Shown here piece after piece: positions 10,430 through 21,245 of a stretch of 64,000 nt of DNA. Source of the stretch: Plectosphaerella cucumerina (lineage: Eukaryota > Ascomycota > Sordariomycetes > Glomerellales > Plectosphaerellaceae); contig JAGPXD010000002.1 in NCBI GenBank assembly GCA_020746995.1, positions 6,076,001-6,140,000 of the forward strand. Reading direction: 5' to 3'. A model generated the notes under the pieces. That model saw nothing but the letters and a program-made list of their open reading frames with translations. It did not search any database and was not told where the DNA came from. The position numbers were made by a program, and so were the translations under genes. Position 1 is the first letter of the stretch; each line of letters begins with the position of its first letter.

Positions 10430-13100
10430 ATGGACGACAGCCAGTTTGATGGCAGCGGCCCAGACGACGCCCCTGAGCCGTCTCTGCTGAATCCGGGTGG
10501 CCCTATCCGACGAGCTGTAAGACAAACACGCGAAAGATGGGGGTTGACACGAAGCTAATGCCACCTTCCAGTGCGATGCGTGCCGAGCGCGAAAGGTGTG
10601 CCACCCTTGGTCCTCATCCTATGGCTCATGATGAACCTCCCCTTTTCCCACCCTGCTCGTGCTTGTCCCTCAGTCATGTAATTGGTGGCTCATGTCTACC
10701 CCTCGTAGATTCGCTGCAACAGGGAATCGCCATGCTCTCACTGCATCCACTCCAAGATCGAGTGCACCCATGCCGACAACCGGCCCAAGGAGAAGCGCAC
10801 CCGCATCCTTCTCACACCCCAATAGTATGTCGATAGCCCCTTGTCCCATGTCTCGTGTCTCCTGTGGCACCACCCCATTTCTGACAATGCTACCCCAGTG
10901 AACGGAAGATCGACCTCATCGACCGGCGCCTCGACGGCGTTATTCGCCTCCTCGAGGACCTCAAGATGAACTGGCCCCCCACATCCAGTGCAAACCCTCC
11001 GCCACCGCCTGCAAAGAGGGAACCATCTGCTCAACCAAAGTCCATGTCATCTCACTCAACACCCGCGAGTCAAACCCAGCCTAGCTCCTCATCACTGGAA
11101 AAGGTCCCGGGCAAGGTCATCGAGGGCGAGTCCTCCCTGGCTGCCCACTCGGTCTTCGCCAACGAGTTCCTCCGGAAGGTTGTCAACACAGAGTCACTAC
11201 AAGAAGCCAGCTTGGAGCTGCGAGACACCCTGGACTCGCTTTCGCATATCGTCACCTCTCTGAAAGGGCAGACCCTCGCCACCGAGATGACTTATCCAAA
11301 CGCAGTACCTGCCCAGCGACCTGCCCTACACTCGGACGACCTCCCTCCTGTGCAAAAGGCGATCGCGCTCATCAGGGCAGCCAAGAGTAAGAACGTGTCG
11401 CCTCTATGCCCTCGTTCCTGGGCTGTGCTGACTGCCGACAGCGAAACAACTCGCCGGGGTGGCCTGGATCTACGAGTTTCTCCCCATGAAACGCTTCCCC
11501 GATATCTGCCTGAACGTCTATTTCGCCGAAGAGCACTCTGAGGCCGAGTTCATCATCGTCAATGCTGGCTTGTACTCACTCGCCGAGGACTACGCGGGTT
11601 CCGTTGCCACCGGCGATGAAGTGGAAGAGTATCGCGAGTTTGCAAAGTCGTTGCGGTCCAACTTGGAGACCTCCCTGTCGAACCTACCGCTGCATCTCCC
11701 TGCAACTCCGGAAATGGTCATCGCGCTTGTCTTTGGCGTATGTTTTGAGCTCCCTCAAGCCCCGTCACCAGCGCTAATTTCTCAAGGCCTTCCACGCGAT
11801 TGAGATCGCCAAGCCATCCCTCTCCTGGGTCCTCATCTCCAAGGCCTCGGAGCTGTCCCAGACTCTGGGATGGCACCGTGGCGCCATGATGAAGGGCGGG
11901 GACCAGGAAGACACGGAACTAAAACAGTTTGTCTTCTGGAGCGTCTACTTTTTCGAAAAGAGTCTATCGCTGCGTCTCGGCCGAGCATCTACCATCGCCG
12001 ACTGGGACATTGCTTTGCCCTTCCCGACCACATCCGAGATGAAGCAGAAGCCACTCCTCGACTACTTCAGTCTGTGGATCAGGGCGTCGAGATGCCAGGG
12101 CCGCATCTATGAGCTGCTATACAGCACGGATGCCATCGCGCAGCCCGACGACGTGCGGCGGTCGAGGGTCGCCACCCTCGCCGCCGAGATGATCACCATT
12201 GGGCGAGACACCAGAGAGAACGACGTGGGTTTTCAGCCTCTGAGCTATACACCCATCCCCGATGCTAACCACCTACTTAGCAAAAATATGCGGAAGAGTC
12301 TAGTGAGTTGGTTGGGCGGGACGTGATGGAGTTCTTCGTCATCTCCGACGAAGTCCTCCGCATGTCTATGTTGACCCTCATCTACCGCGCCTCGCCCAAG
12401 GATATCGGGTCCGCGACAACTTTCAGTCCCGATTGTATCAACGCCGCGAGAGGGACGCTCGAGAAGCATCAGGAGTGTATCGTCGTGATGACCAAGACCA
12501 ACGGTCAATACTTTTCGACCTACATCAACTGGTATGGCGACTATCATCCTGTTCCTCGAGTCCCAACAGCTAATTCCTCACAGGACACTGCTTTTCGCGC
12601 CCTTCGTGCCCTTCATCGTCATCTTCTGTAACGTCATCGAGACACAGGACCAGATGGACCTTGCACGGCTCCACGAGTTCATCACCTCGATCCAGTCGGC
12701 GCCTACCGTCTCTGACGCTGCCGGCAAGATGCACCGCCTTTTCCAGGTGCTGTACAGCGTGGCCCTCCGGTACATCGAGTTCCGCATCTCCACGCCCCCC
12801 GAGAACCAGATGCAGGCCAGCGCAGAGATGGACACATACCTCGCCGCCCTAGGCCTGCCGCCGCAGCAGCCGCAACACGCAGGGGCGGCGGACTTTGGAG
12901 CTGCGGTGGCCGGGTTTGCGCCCGACGGTATGGGTGACGACGCCATGGGCGACGTGCAGCGGACGGGCTTCCCGACAATGTGGATGGGTAACGGCGCCCA
13001 GCTGGACGACTGGTTCTACAGCAACCAGGCCATGATGGGGCTCATGCAGCAGTCGACCTTTGACTTTCCGAACCAGCAGGGGCCTGGACCAGGGCCCTGA
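10430..13100 (+). CDS. Zn2Cys6 fungal transcription factor, copy 1
   Basis: Eight exons: 10430..10516, 10572..10595, 10709..10824, 10899..11386, 11442..11737, 11787..12224, 12281..12531, 12584..13100; 738 aa, every junction phase-consistent. The binuclear cluster at residues 30-56 is C-x2-C-x6-C-x5-C-x2-C-x6-C. A 24-nt exon encodes CDACRARK and the next begins IRCNRESPCSHC. A linker and a short predicted dimerisation helix (ERKIDLIDRRLDGVIRLLEDLK) follow, then the fungal-specific middle homology region (SLSLRLGRASTIADWDIALP) and a C-terminal block with CNVIET. It probably regulates the divergent ABC transporter at 4368-8416. It is paralogous to the genes at 18125 and 29930, with the same exon layout. 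It is convergent with the UstYa-like gene. Confidence 0.93.
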
Positions 13101-13396
13101 ATACAGCCCGGCGACACAATGAAAATATGAAGGAACGCAGCGACGACGCCGAGTGGTGATTAATGATGATCTTTGTATATGGAAGGGGTTTCAGCTAGAC
13201 CGGGGGCGTTCCGGACAAGACGGCGGCGCAGCCTCGACGGCGCCCGATGATGATGATGATTCTCCCTATTCCGCCCCCCTTTCGATGTACTGTACTCTAG
13301 ATGGTAGACTTGGATCTAGGCAATGGATAAAAGACTCGCTTGCATGTTTTCATTAACAAATTCAAAACAACCTTCGAACGCCTGGCCCACGGGGTT

Positions 13397-14373
13397 CTAG
13401 AAGATCTCCCGATCGTCATAAGCCCGGACGCCTTCGAGATACTTTTTGACCTCGCCGTAGTCCTTGCACACTGGAAGATGTCAGTACCTAAGCTCGATAG
13501 ACGGCAGAACAGGAAAAACTCACCATGCTTCGAGTCCCAGCCGTCGGAACCGCCATTGTGGTCGGGGAAGGTGGTCTCGAGCCCCTCGAGGGCCATGTCG
13601 GCGGAGCACATGATGGTCTGGCGCAGGTAGGCGAAGCAGTGGATCATGTGCCAGTGGTGGTCTTCGGGCAGCTCGTGGTCGGCCTTGAGGCCCGAGTAGG
13701 TCTGGACAACGGCGAAGAGGCAGTGCAGCTGGTGGGTGATGGAGGTTGTGAAGACGGTCTTGTCGGGCCAGACGATGGGGGTGGGGAGGTCGTGGTAGCG
13801 GTGGGTGTCGTTGACCCATTGGAAGCCCATGCCGTCTGGGGGTGTCAGTAGATTTTCGCCATCAAGTTTAGGTACTTTGGTACGTACATGGCATCAGCTC
13901 GTTCCAGTTGTTGAGCGTCTCGTTTGTGAAGAAGAGAGATGTGTCGTTCGGGGCGTATTTGCCCTCATAGTCGGGGGTGAACGTCTTGATCTGCTGGGGG
14001 ACTGTGAGGGTCAGTCAGCATGTGCACGCTCAATTCACATCTTGTCCTGGTGACACCTACATGATGGGGACACGCCGGTCAGGTCACCTCCAAAATCCCA
14101 AGTGTTGACTCTTGGCTGACGCGTGAGCTCGTTGACGAGCAGGCCGACGTTGGCAAGCAGCAGTACGGTGTTGACAAAGCCGCTGATGAAGGACCAGCGC
14201 TCCCGACGGCGACGCTTCTCCCGCTCTGCCTTGTTCCGCTCCAGCTCCTGGCGGGCGAAGCAGTGGCGACACCGCTTGTCCTGGTCGCCGATGAGGGACT
14301 CCTCGACCTCTGTGCTGCTGCGGTCGTCATGGTCGTCGAACTGGACCGTCTCGTACTTGGCGTCCTTGTCCAT
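13397..14373 (-). CDS. UstYa-like (DUF3328) oxidase family protein
   Basis: Exons on the minus strand 14373..14061, 14001..13888, 13835..13524 and 13470..13397 (all phase-1 introns) encode 270 aa. Layout is typical of the family: a cytosolic basic N-terminus, one transmembrane helix at about 65-90 (FVNTVLLLANVGLLVNEL), then a lumenal domain with two HxxHC motifs, HQLHC at 177-181 and HMIHC at 205-209, and the C-terminal CKDY. UstYa homologues oxidise or cyclise peptide precursors in ribosomal dikaritin pathways (ustiloxin, phomopsin) and act in other secondary-metabolite clusters. No peptide precursor with repeated core motifs or a methyltransferase is visible nearby, so its substrate is unknown. 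It sits between a Zn2Cys6 gene and GH6, inside the duplicated transporter-regulator block. Confidence 0.92.
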
Positions 14374-14947
14374 GGCGGCAAATTATTACGTATAACTTGG
14401 GTTCTTTGGTGTTCGTTGCTTCCTGCAGACCAGGCAGGGTTGGTATGTACAACAGACAACTCAGATCATTCTCAATCAGGGCCAACGGCTGCGACGCGGG
14501 GAGAGGGCATTGGGAGGTTTTGTTCCGGCTGTGGATCTGGGGCGGCTGGTGTTTCGAGTGTGCCGACGTCCGTGGACGCGGCGTTGTGAAACGGGCCAGG
14601 GGCCCAAAGTGTCTCCAAACCGTCCCATCTTGGAGTAGCGGCACTGGACGCCGCGCCGGGACTTTCCAATCGGCCGGCACTGCGGGGCGACAGGGTCCTG
14701 CGCGTGGATAGGGGAGGGTTCAGCTCATGCAAGGGAGTGAAAGTGCTTCGCGTTGCGTACAAGTCAGGTGGAAATCTGATCATCATCAAGTAGTGATTGA
14801 GAATCGTGTATATGGATCTACGAAGATAGAACCTCTCGTCATTCACCATGTCAAACCAACTCGAGAAGATTCCGGCAACCAAGATCCGACTTTCTGGTCT
14901 TTAGAACAGAATGTCTCTCGTAAGACAATCTCACGCGACGGCCACAC
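14374..14947. other. Intergenic region between GH6 3' end and UstYa-like promoter
   Basis: No gene recognised. It should hold the UstYa-like gene's promoter and the GH6 3' untranslated region. A good donor-like GGGTGAGT overlaps the GH6 stop codon, so a further short terminal GH6 exon here is possible. Confidence 0.4.
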
Positions 14948-16537
14948 TCACCCTCTCAGTGAGGCATGCGCGTTCCTCGCCAACATCTCAGCGTACGCAT
15001 TGAACCAGCTGCCCGCGACCGGAGCGCCGGGGATCTCGCCGCACCGCCCGTCGCTCTCGCCGCCCGGCTTGATCCAGACGATGCTGTCCACGAGAGGGTT
15101 GTCGACGGGCGTGCCCGCCGGCGTGCCGAAGCCCGCGGGAGAGACGTTGCACCACTCACTCCACGCGTCGCGCGTCCCGGGCACGGCGACACGGCCCTGG
15201 TCGACGATGAACCGCGTCGGCAGACCCTCGGCCTGGAGGTAGGGCGCAATGTTGGAGACGTAGTGGCTCTCGTCCCACGAGACGTTGTCCACCATGAAGG
15301 GCTCCGGGGCCTCGGCCTTGAACTGGTTCACGTAGGAGACATTGGTGGAGAAGCCCCGGAGACGGGGTGCGGAACCGGCCAGGCGGAGGATCTTGCCGAT
15401 GGCGGCGGCGGCTGAGGGGTGAAGACATGTCAGTTGAAGTAAAAGAGCGCAAGCAACAGGTCGAGCGACACTCACTGGGCTGCAGGTTCCCGGCCCATCC
15501 GAGCCAGCCACCGTGGGCAATGTCCAGGTAGAGGTTGACATTGGGGGACCTCAGCGTCGACAGGGTATGGGCGATGCCGGCCTCATATACGGGAGCGGCG
15601 CGGCGGCAGAACTCGACGGCCTGGTTCGCCACGATGTTTCCGATGGCGTCGGGCTCCACGACGACGACAAACGTCAGATCGCTCGCGGCCGCCAGCTTCT
15701 CGGCGTACGGCCTGACAAACTCGTTCTTGTACCTATCCATGCCGCCCTGGGCGCTGTCGAACTCGCCGAGCGCCTCGCCGCCGCTGCAGTCGCGGTCCGG
15801 GAGGTTGTACAGCACCATGCCGACGACCTGCCTGACGCCCGTCTGCTGCTGCCTGGCGCGGGCGGCGGCGATAGTCGTGTCGATGGCGGGCAGGCTGGCG
15901 AGGTTGGCGATCCAGACGAACGAGGCGACGTCCTGGACCTTGCGGACGGTGCGGGCGGCGGCGGCCTCGCCCCGCGCGGTGAGCGAGTTGTACGTCTCCT
16001 CTAGCTTCTGGCGGTAGATGGGGTTGACGAACGCCTGGCCGAGGCTGAAGGGGTTTCCGGAGGTGCTGGTGGTTGTGGGAGGAGTCGAGGTGGTGGTCGA
16101 GGGAGGGGGAAGCGAGGTGGTCGAGGTCCTCAGGGTGGTCGATGCCGCCTGGCCAGGGATGCACTGGTGGTACCCTGGGCATATGGAGATGAGTACGGCG
16201 ATGTGTGAGGTGAGTTGATGGGATTTGTGCTTGACTTACAGGCATTCTGCTGGAAGCAGTAGTATCCCGAAATACACTGGGATCGTCAGCATGTCTGTCA
16301 TGCCAGATGATGCTTCATGACTTGCCTGCGTCGGGCCAGTGTAGCCATTTCCGCCGCCTATTCTCAAGTTAGATTGTCTTGCCTGATGTTTCCTGTCTGG
16401 ACAACAAGGACATGTCCAGATCACGGAGATTACGGTAAAGAAACCGATGCTATACACTGTTGCCATGCCCCGGCTGTCTGGGCCCATGCGGCCTGAGACG
16501 ACGCGAACAGAAGAGTGAGACTGGTGCAGAATTTCAT
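14948..16537 (-). CDS. GH6 cellobiohydrolase (CBHII) with N-terminal CBM1
   Basis: Five exons (16537..16456, 16357..16326, 16276..16240, 16174..15476, 15411..14948) encode 437 aa. A signal peptide (MKFCTSLTLLFASSQAAWA) is followed by a complete family-1 cellulose-binding module, residues about 25-59 (WQQCGGNGYTGPTQ, then CISGYYCFQQNAWYHQCIPG), assembled from four exons, then a Ser/Thr/Pro linker and the GH6 catalytic domain. Expected acids are Asp179 (in DRDC) and Asp226 (in VEPD), 47 residues apart as in characterised CBHII enzymes. It releases cellobiose from the non-reducing ends of cellulose outside the cell. The second intron uses a GC donor (cag|gcaagt). The C-terminus ends NAHASLRG, close to the family's usual end; a donor-like site at the stop leaves a small alternative 3' exon possible. 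It is divergent from the Zn2Cys6 gene at 18125. Confidence 0.95.
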
Positions 16538-16608
16538 TTTGGTGTTTCTCAGATGATGTGTTGAGCTGAATTCAAGCACAAAAGCTCGGCAACGCTGACG
16601 GCCTCAAT

Positions 16609-16614
16609 CTTATA
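16609..16614 (-). promoter_or_regulatory. TATA-like box of the GH6 gene
   Basis: On the minus strand TATAAG lies about 72 nt upstream of the GH6 ATG, consistent with a strongly inducible cellulase promoter. Confidence 0.5.
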
Positions 16615-18030
16615 TTTCCACGTCCCACGCCATTGCAGTGTCGCCTTCACTGCAATTTCTCATCGTGGATGCAGTGAACCAGTGCTTCCGAGCTTTACGA
16701 GCCATGTTCGTCTACGGTCCATGGCTCCCGCCATCACATCAGGGAAATAGTGGGATGGGTTACATCTCTCGTAACCTCCGAGTCTGTATTGGACACCGCT
16801 GAAGTCATCGTGGAGTGACTTGTCATGTAATGCATTGTCGGCCCGAGAGACCTCATGTTGCCTCAGTTGATCTCGGGCAGTTACATTCCGGTGTTGTCCG
16901 CGCAGAAGACTGCGGAGGCACTTACTCCGTCGAGACAAGGCCGCGCGTTAGACTTCTTTTCACTGCATTTCCAGCTCACTTCTGCCGGCACTACTCATTT
17001 CCAAACCAATTCAACCTCTAAGATTAGCCGGGCTGTCCAGAAAAGGTAGGTGTTTCCACCTGTCAACTGTCACCGCCGCCCACCCATCCGCATGGCTTAT
17101 ATCGCAGCCCGCAGGTGGCACAGGTGCAGTCCAGGCTCTGCTGCAGAGCCAAGCTGCCAGCGACACATCTATCGTCGTCGGACCAGGGGTCCCGGCGGTC
17201 TAGCCACTGGCTCCAAGGGGCTTCAGAGGGCTCGAGAATAGGTAGAATTGAGGATGACCGGTCACGGTTCGAGCGACTCCGCCGATTCTGTGCAAGATCT
17301 GATAAGGTCGTAAAGGTCTGCAATTAGTTAGGTCGCCCTCTGGCCCTTCCAAGATGCGGCACGCATTTGTCAACGAGATCGTCGATTGATCGATCGGCTA
17401 GCGGCGCTTGTTTGCATCCGCCGCTTCGTCTGCTTGGCACTTTATGTTGATGGGGCCTTCACGCCTTCTGGGGTTTGCCGCCGCATGACTCGTGATGAGC
17501 GGGGGCTGATTGAAATTGCTTGCTCTTAAGGCCGAAGGCGTGCGTCCTGAATGAGGTTAGCAGCCGTGACACGTGATTCGCATGCATCTACCCGTGCTTG
17601 CCTCGCATCTGACGATGTGATGCTGGCCGATTCATGGATGCGATGCTGCGACTCGGATGGAGTTCAAGGTTCAGGAGACGCACAGCAGGAGAAGCCGGAA
17701 ACACTGTGATGACGCTGGACATCGATGACAGTCCGCGTCCCCTATTTTCAGTGCTGACAGCGCGTGTGTCTGCCGCGCCTCGGCTCCCTGTTATCCCATT
17801 ATCCGGGCACCATGCGCCGAAGCGAGCAGCAAGGCCCCCGCAGCCCCCCGTTAGTAATCCCCCCTAAACTCACCCGGGCTAAGATTGCCCAGATGCTGGG
17901 CTTTCCTCCGAGTCTCCTGCACGTCCGCCCGCCGCGAACCACGAAGCGAGGCCAGACGAACCGCCCATCCATCGGGACATTTTCCCACCATTTCCAGGTT
18001 TCCTCAGTTCCGTCCGTCGGTCGCACCGCA

Positions 18031-18054
18031 CGCCCACGCCCACGCCCACGCCCA
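18031..18054 (+). repeat. Hexanucleotide tandem repeat (CGCCCA)x4
   Basis: Four exact copies of CGCCCA lie about 75 nt upstream of the chosen ATG of Zn2Cys6 regulator 2, so in its leader or core promoter. A simple microsatellite; repeat number may vary between strains. Confidence 0.85.
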
Positions 18055-18124
18055 CAGCCGCGTCCCAGAACGACTTACTTGCATTATACGCGCCGCGAGC
18101 CGCCGACAGTGCGAACTAGAGAGG

Positions 18125-20862
18125 ATGGACAATGTGGCAGACCTTCCCTTTGAAATCCCGCCGCCACGGAATCGCGCGGTACGTCTTCTGCGTTGATTGA
18201 GCGATCGTCGCGCGTGAGCTGCTGTCCCAGTGCGCGGTCGCATTTTGCTGCCCGCCCAGGTCGCAGCCTCCCTTCCATCCATCCCTCCCTCCATCACTCC
18301 CGTGGGCAGCCGTCTCGGCCGAATACGGGCGTATCCGACATGACCAGGCTGGCTGACAAGAACGGCATGCTTCAGTGTGACATGTGCTTCGCGAAAAAGG
18401 TGCGTTCTCTCCCTATCCCTGACACGGTTTAGTAGCCACTCACTCACCCGCGACATCAGATCAAATGCGACAGAGAAGACCCATGCAAGCACTGCGTCTC
18501 GACTCAGGCCGTGTGTATTCGCCAGCGCCCCAAGAGACGCGGCAATCCCGACTATGAACGGTATGATGGCATATCATCGTCCGTGCATGTGTTGATGTGC
18601 TGACCCCTCACTTCAGCCGCAAAATTGCCGCCGCCGTGAGGCATGCCAGCCAGTTCGCCAACCAGAGCCCAGCCGGGCCCTCGGGCTCGGGCTTCGACCG
18701 CAAGATGGACGTCGATTATTACGGCAAGCCATCGGCCGCCGACACCCCAATCGGCCAACGCGACCTCGGCCAGTCCAGCGCCTCGCAGAGCCGCTTCCTA
18801 TCGCCATCGCCCGCCGACTCACCCTCGTTACCGCCTCGACGGGCCTCCGTCCCGGTACGGCGACACGGCGCTCTCAACACTTCGTCATCTAGGCGCCCCG
18901 ACGGACCCTCTGGCAGTGCCTATCACGCCAACGTAGAGGCCCAGTGCTACTTTCAATCCTTCCTGAGCCGCGAGGGCATGGATGTCGGCCGGCGCGAGGT
19001 TCTCCAGTCGGCCCTGACTCTCGTGAATCAGCCGAATCAAGGGTCTGACCCTGACGCAGATGCTTTTGAGGATTCTGACAATGAGGATTTCTGCCCGTAT
19101 CCTTCGGCAGAGATGCTTCACTCCATCGTCCACGGTACGTCACCTCCCCCCATCGCCCACGTCCTGGCCCTGGCGCTAATGACGAACAGGCCCCGCCCGA
19201 CAGCAGAGCATAGGGCTCTCCTACGTGCTAGACATGGTCAGCAAAGAAACCATCGAGAAGCAGGGCCTCGCCCTACTAGACGGTGCGGTCAGGGCGCCCG
19301 CCCGTCACCACTACTCGGTCAACATTGGCTATGCTGCTTGGGTGGTGACTCTAGCAAGCGTCCAGAGCACCCCAAAGGGGCCCATGAGGGACCACCTCGT
19401 GCAACGCCTCCGGCAGTACGAGACGATGCTTCTGAGAGCTGTCCATCACATTGGCGTCTTGGACCCTCCCAGCCTAACCCTTCTTCAGGCAATCCTCTCA
19501 GGTGTCAGTCTTGCCTTCCACTAGCACTTGTGATCAAGCTTCTGACTCTGATGCAGACTCTGTTCATGATCCACACCGGCAGACTTGAAAAGTGCTACCA
19601 GCTCAGCTGCGCCGCCTCTCGTGTACTCGTTGCTCTTGGAGGCCGCTGCTACTCAAGCTTCATCAACACCCTGAGAAAAGAAGATGTCGTCGGGGCAAAG
19701 TTCTGCCTGACGCTGTGCATCCTCTACGACAAGTCTCTCTCCCTGGCCATGAACCGCCCGTCCTGCCTGCCAGACATCAACCTCGACGCCTCGGTTATCA
19801 CGCCCCTGGACCCCAACCGACCCTTTACAGCAATTGCGCACATCTACCTCGAACTCGCGCTCGTGCAGGACGGCATCATCCGGGGACAGACGGGCATGAC
19901 GGAGCCCCGGAACATGCTGGATCTCGTCAAGAATCTCCAGCAGAAGATGTGGCACATCCGCGAAAAGATTCGCCAGGTAGGTCTCTATCCTTCTGATTAC
20001 TCAAACTGGATGTTGACACCTCCTAGGGCCAAGCACGGCATCCCCGAGTCGAGGACGCCTATCTGTACGGCGAGTACATCGGCACCGACTTCACCTACCA
20101 CTCGATCATGACGTCCATCATCCGCCTGCACCCCAACCTCTCCGACGACCCCAGCGTGCTGGAGCAGATGCTTGGCTATGCCAGGACCGCTCTTTCCCTG
20201 TTAACAGAGCTGATCAACCACGGGAACTCGCTGACTAACATGCACACTCTCACCATTTCAATCGTTTGGTGAGATACCCCTCGAACTCTGTTCACAGTCA
20301 AAGACTAACCTGGCCCAGGATGCTCCTCTGCTACCCCCTGTTCCCCTTTTTCATCATCTTCTGCAACGTTATCAACGTGTCGGACCGCTCCGATTATGAG
20401 CTGCTGCAACAAGTGACCGAGAGCCTGATCCAGTTCGAGCAAACGGAGAAGGCCGTCGCGGGTCTGCGCCGGCTTTTTGAGAAGTTCCTGCTCCTCTGCA
20501 AGCCCCTCATCGACAAGCAGCAACAGCTTAAGGTCGAGTCACCCCAGACTACCAACCAGAACCTCAACGACGTGCCGCGTCAGGCGGGCGAACTCAACGG
20601 CAACGACAAGCCCAACGGCGCGCCCGCGGCAAACATGTTCCGCAAGCCGCCGATGAGCTCGGTACTTGACCCCAGCACGTTGATGGTGTCCATGGGCCAG
20701 TCTATGCAGCCGTACACAAATGAACAGATGGGAGGCCCCATGATGGGCCAGGTGTACGACACGATGTCGCACATCAACAGCCTCGGCGAAGAGGACCTGC
20801 TGATGCATCTGGGGAACACCCAACCGTCGCTTGAGTGGATCGACTCGGCTTGGCCGTCGTAG
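18125..20862 (+). CDS. Zn2Cys6 fungal transcription factor, copy 2
   Basis: Exons 18125..18178, 18376..18399, 18460..18560, 18617..19134, 19190..19503, 19557..19976, 20027..20268, 20319..20862; 738 aa. The cluster CDMCFAKKIKCDREDPCKHC continues to VSTQAVC, so all six ligands are present. I chose the 18-codon first exon (MDNVADLPFEIPPPRNRA) spliced over 197 nt to a 24-nt exon because copies 1 and 3 have the same exon pattern. Without that splice a reading from the ATG at 18340 (MTRLADKNG) remains possible. The rest carries a Ser/Pro-rich linker, the fungal-specific middle region and the family's C-terminal block (MLLCYPLFPFFIIFCNVINV). The seventh exon has no internal start and is easy to miss. 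Nuclear regulator; the divergent neighbour is GH6, not a transporter. Confidence 0.9.
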
Positions 20863-21245
20863 TCGGGACTCGAGAGGACTGTTCTTTGTTCGGGGCAGAC
20901 TCGACATTTGCCTTAAAGAAGGGGTCCGTCTGTCCCAGCTCAGTTGACAATGATTTTAAGTCTAGGACAAAGAGGGGACCTTTCGGACACCACACCCAGG
21001 CGGTCTGAAAATCGCGGGAGATGATGGCCGTCTCATGCGCCGAGGTCGCTGCAGGATCCCTAGGACAAAGCTTTCGCCAGACAAAGCGCACGAGGCGCAA
21101 GACACATGCATCCAGTCGTCGACCTGGGTTAAATAAACGAGAACCCAACGAAGCCGGTCGGCACGAGCTGGAAGGCGCACGAGCAAACATTCGCCACCGA
21201 CATACGAAAACACGATTGATTCAGCGCGCGACTCGACCTGACAAC
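20863..21245. other. Intergenic region after regulator 2
   Basis: The frame of the following gene stays open back to an ATG at 21021, so its protein could be 75 residues longer. Otherwise nothing recognisable. Confidence 0.4.

Larger units (their letters stand above)
16538..18124. other. Divergent promoter region between GH6 and Zn2Cys6 regulator 2
   Basis: About 1.6 kb with no supportable gene. It contains a TATA-like box for GH6 (minus strand, 16609-16614) and a short hexanucleotide repeat at 18031-18054 in the presumed leader of regulator 2. Confidence 0.5.

Noticed and set aside
17264..17278. tRNA B-box-like sequence
   Set aside because: The resemblance is limited to GGTTCGA; no matching acceptor, D or anticodon arm can be drawn around it.
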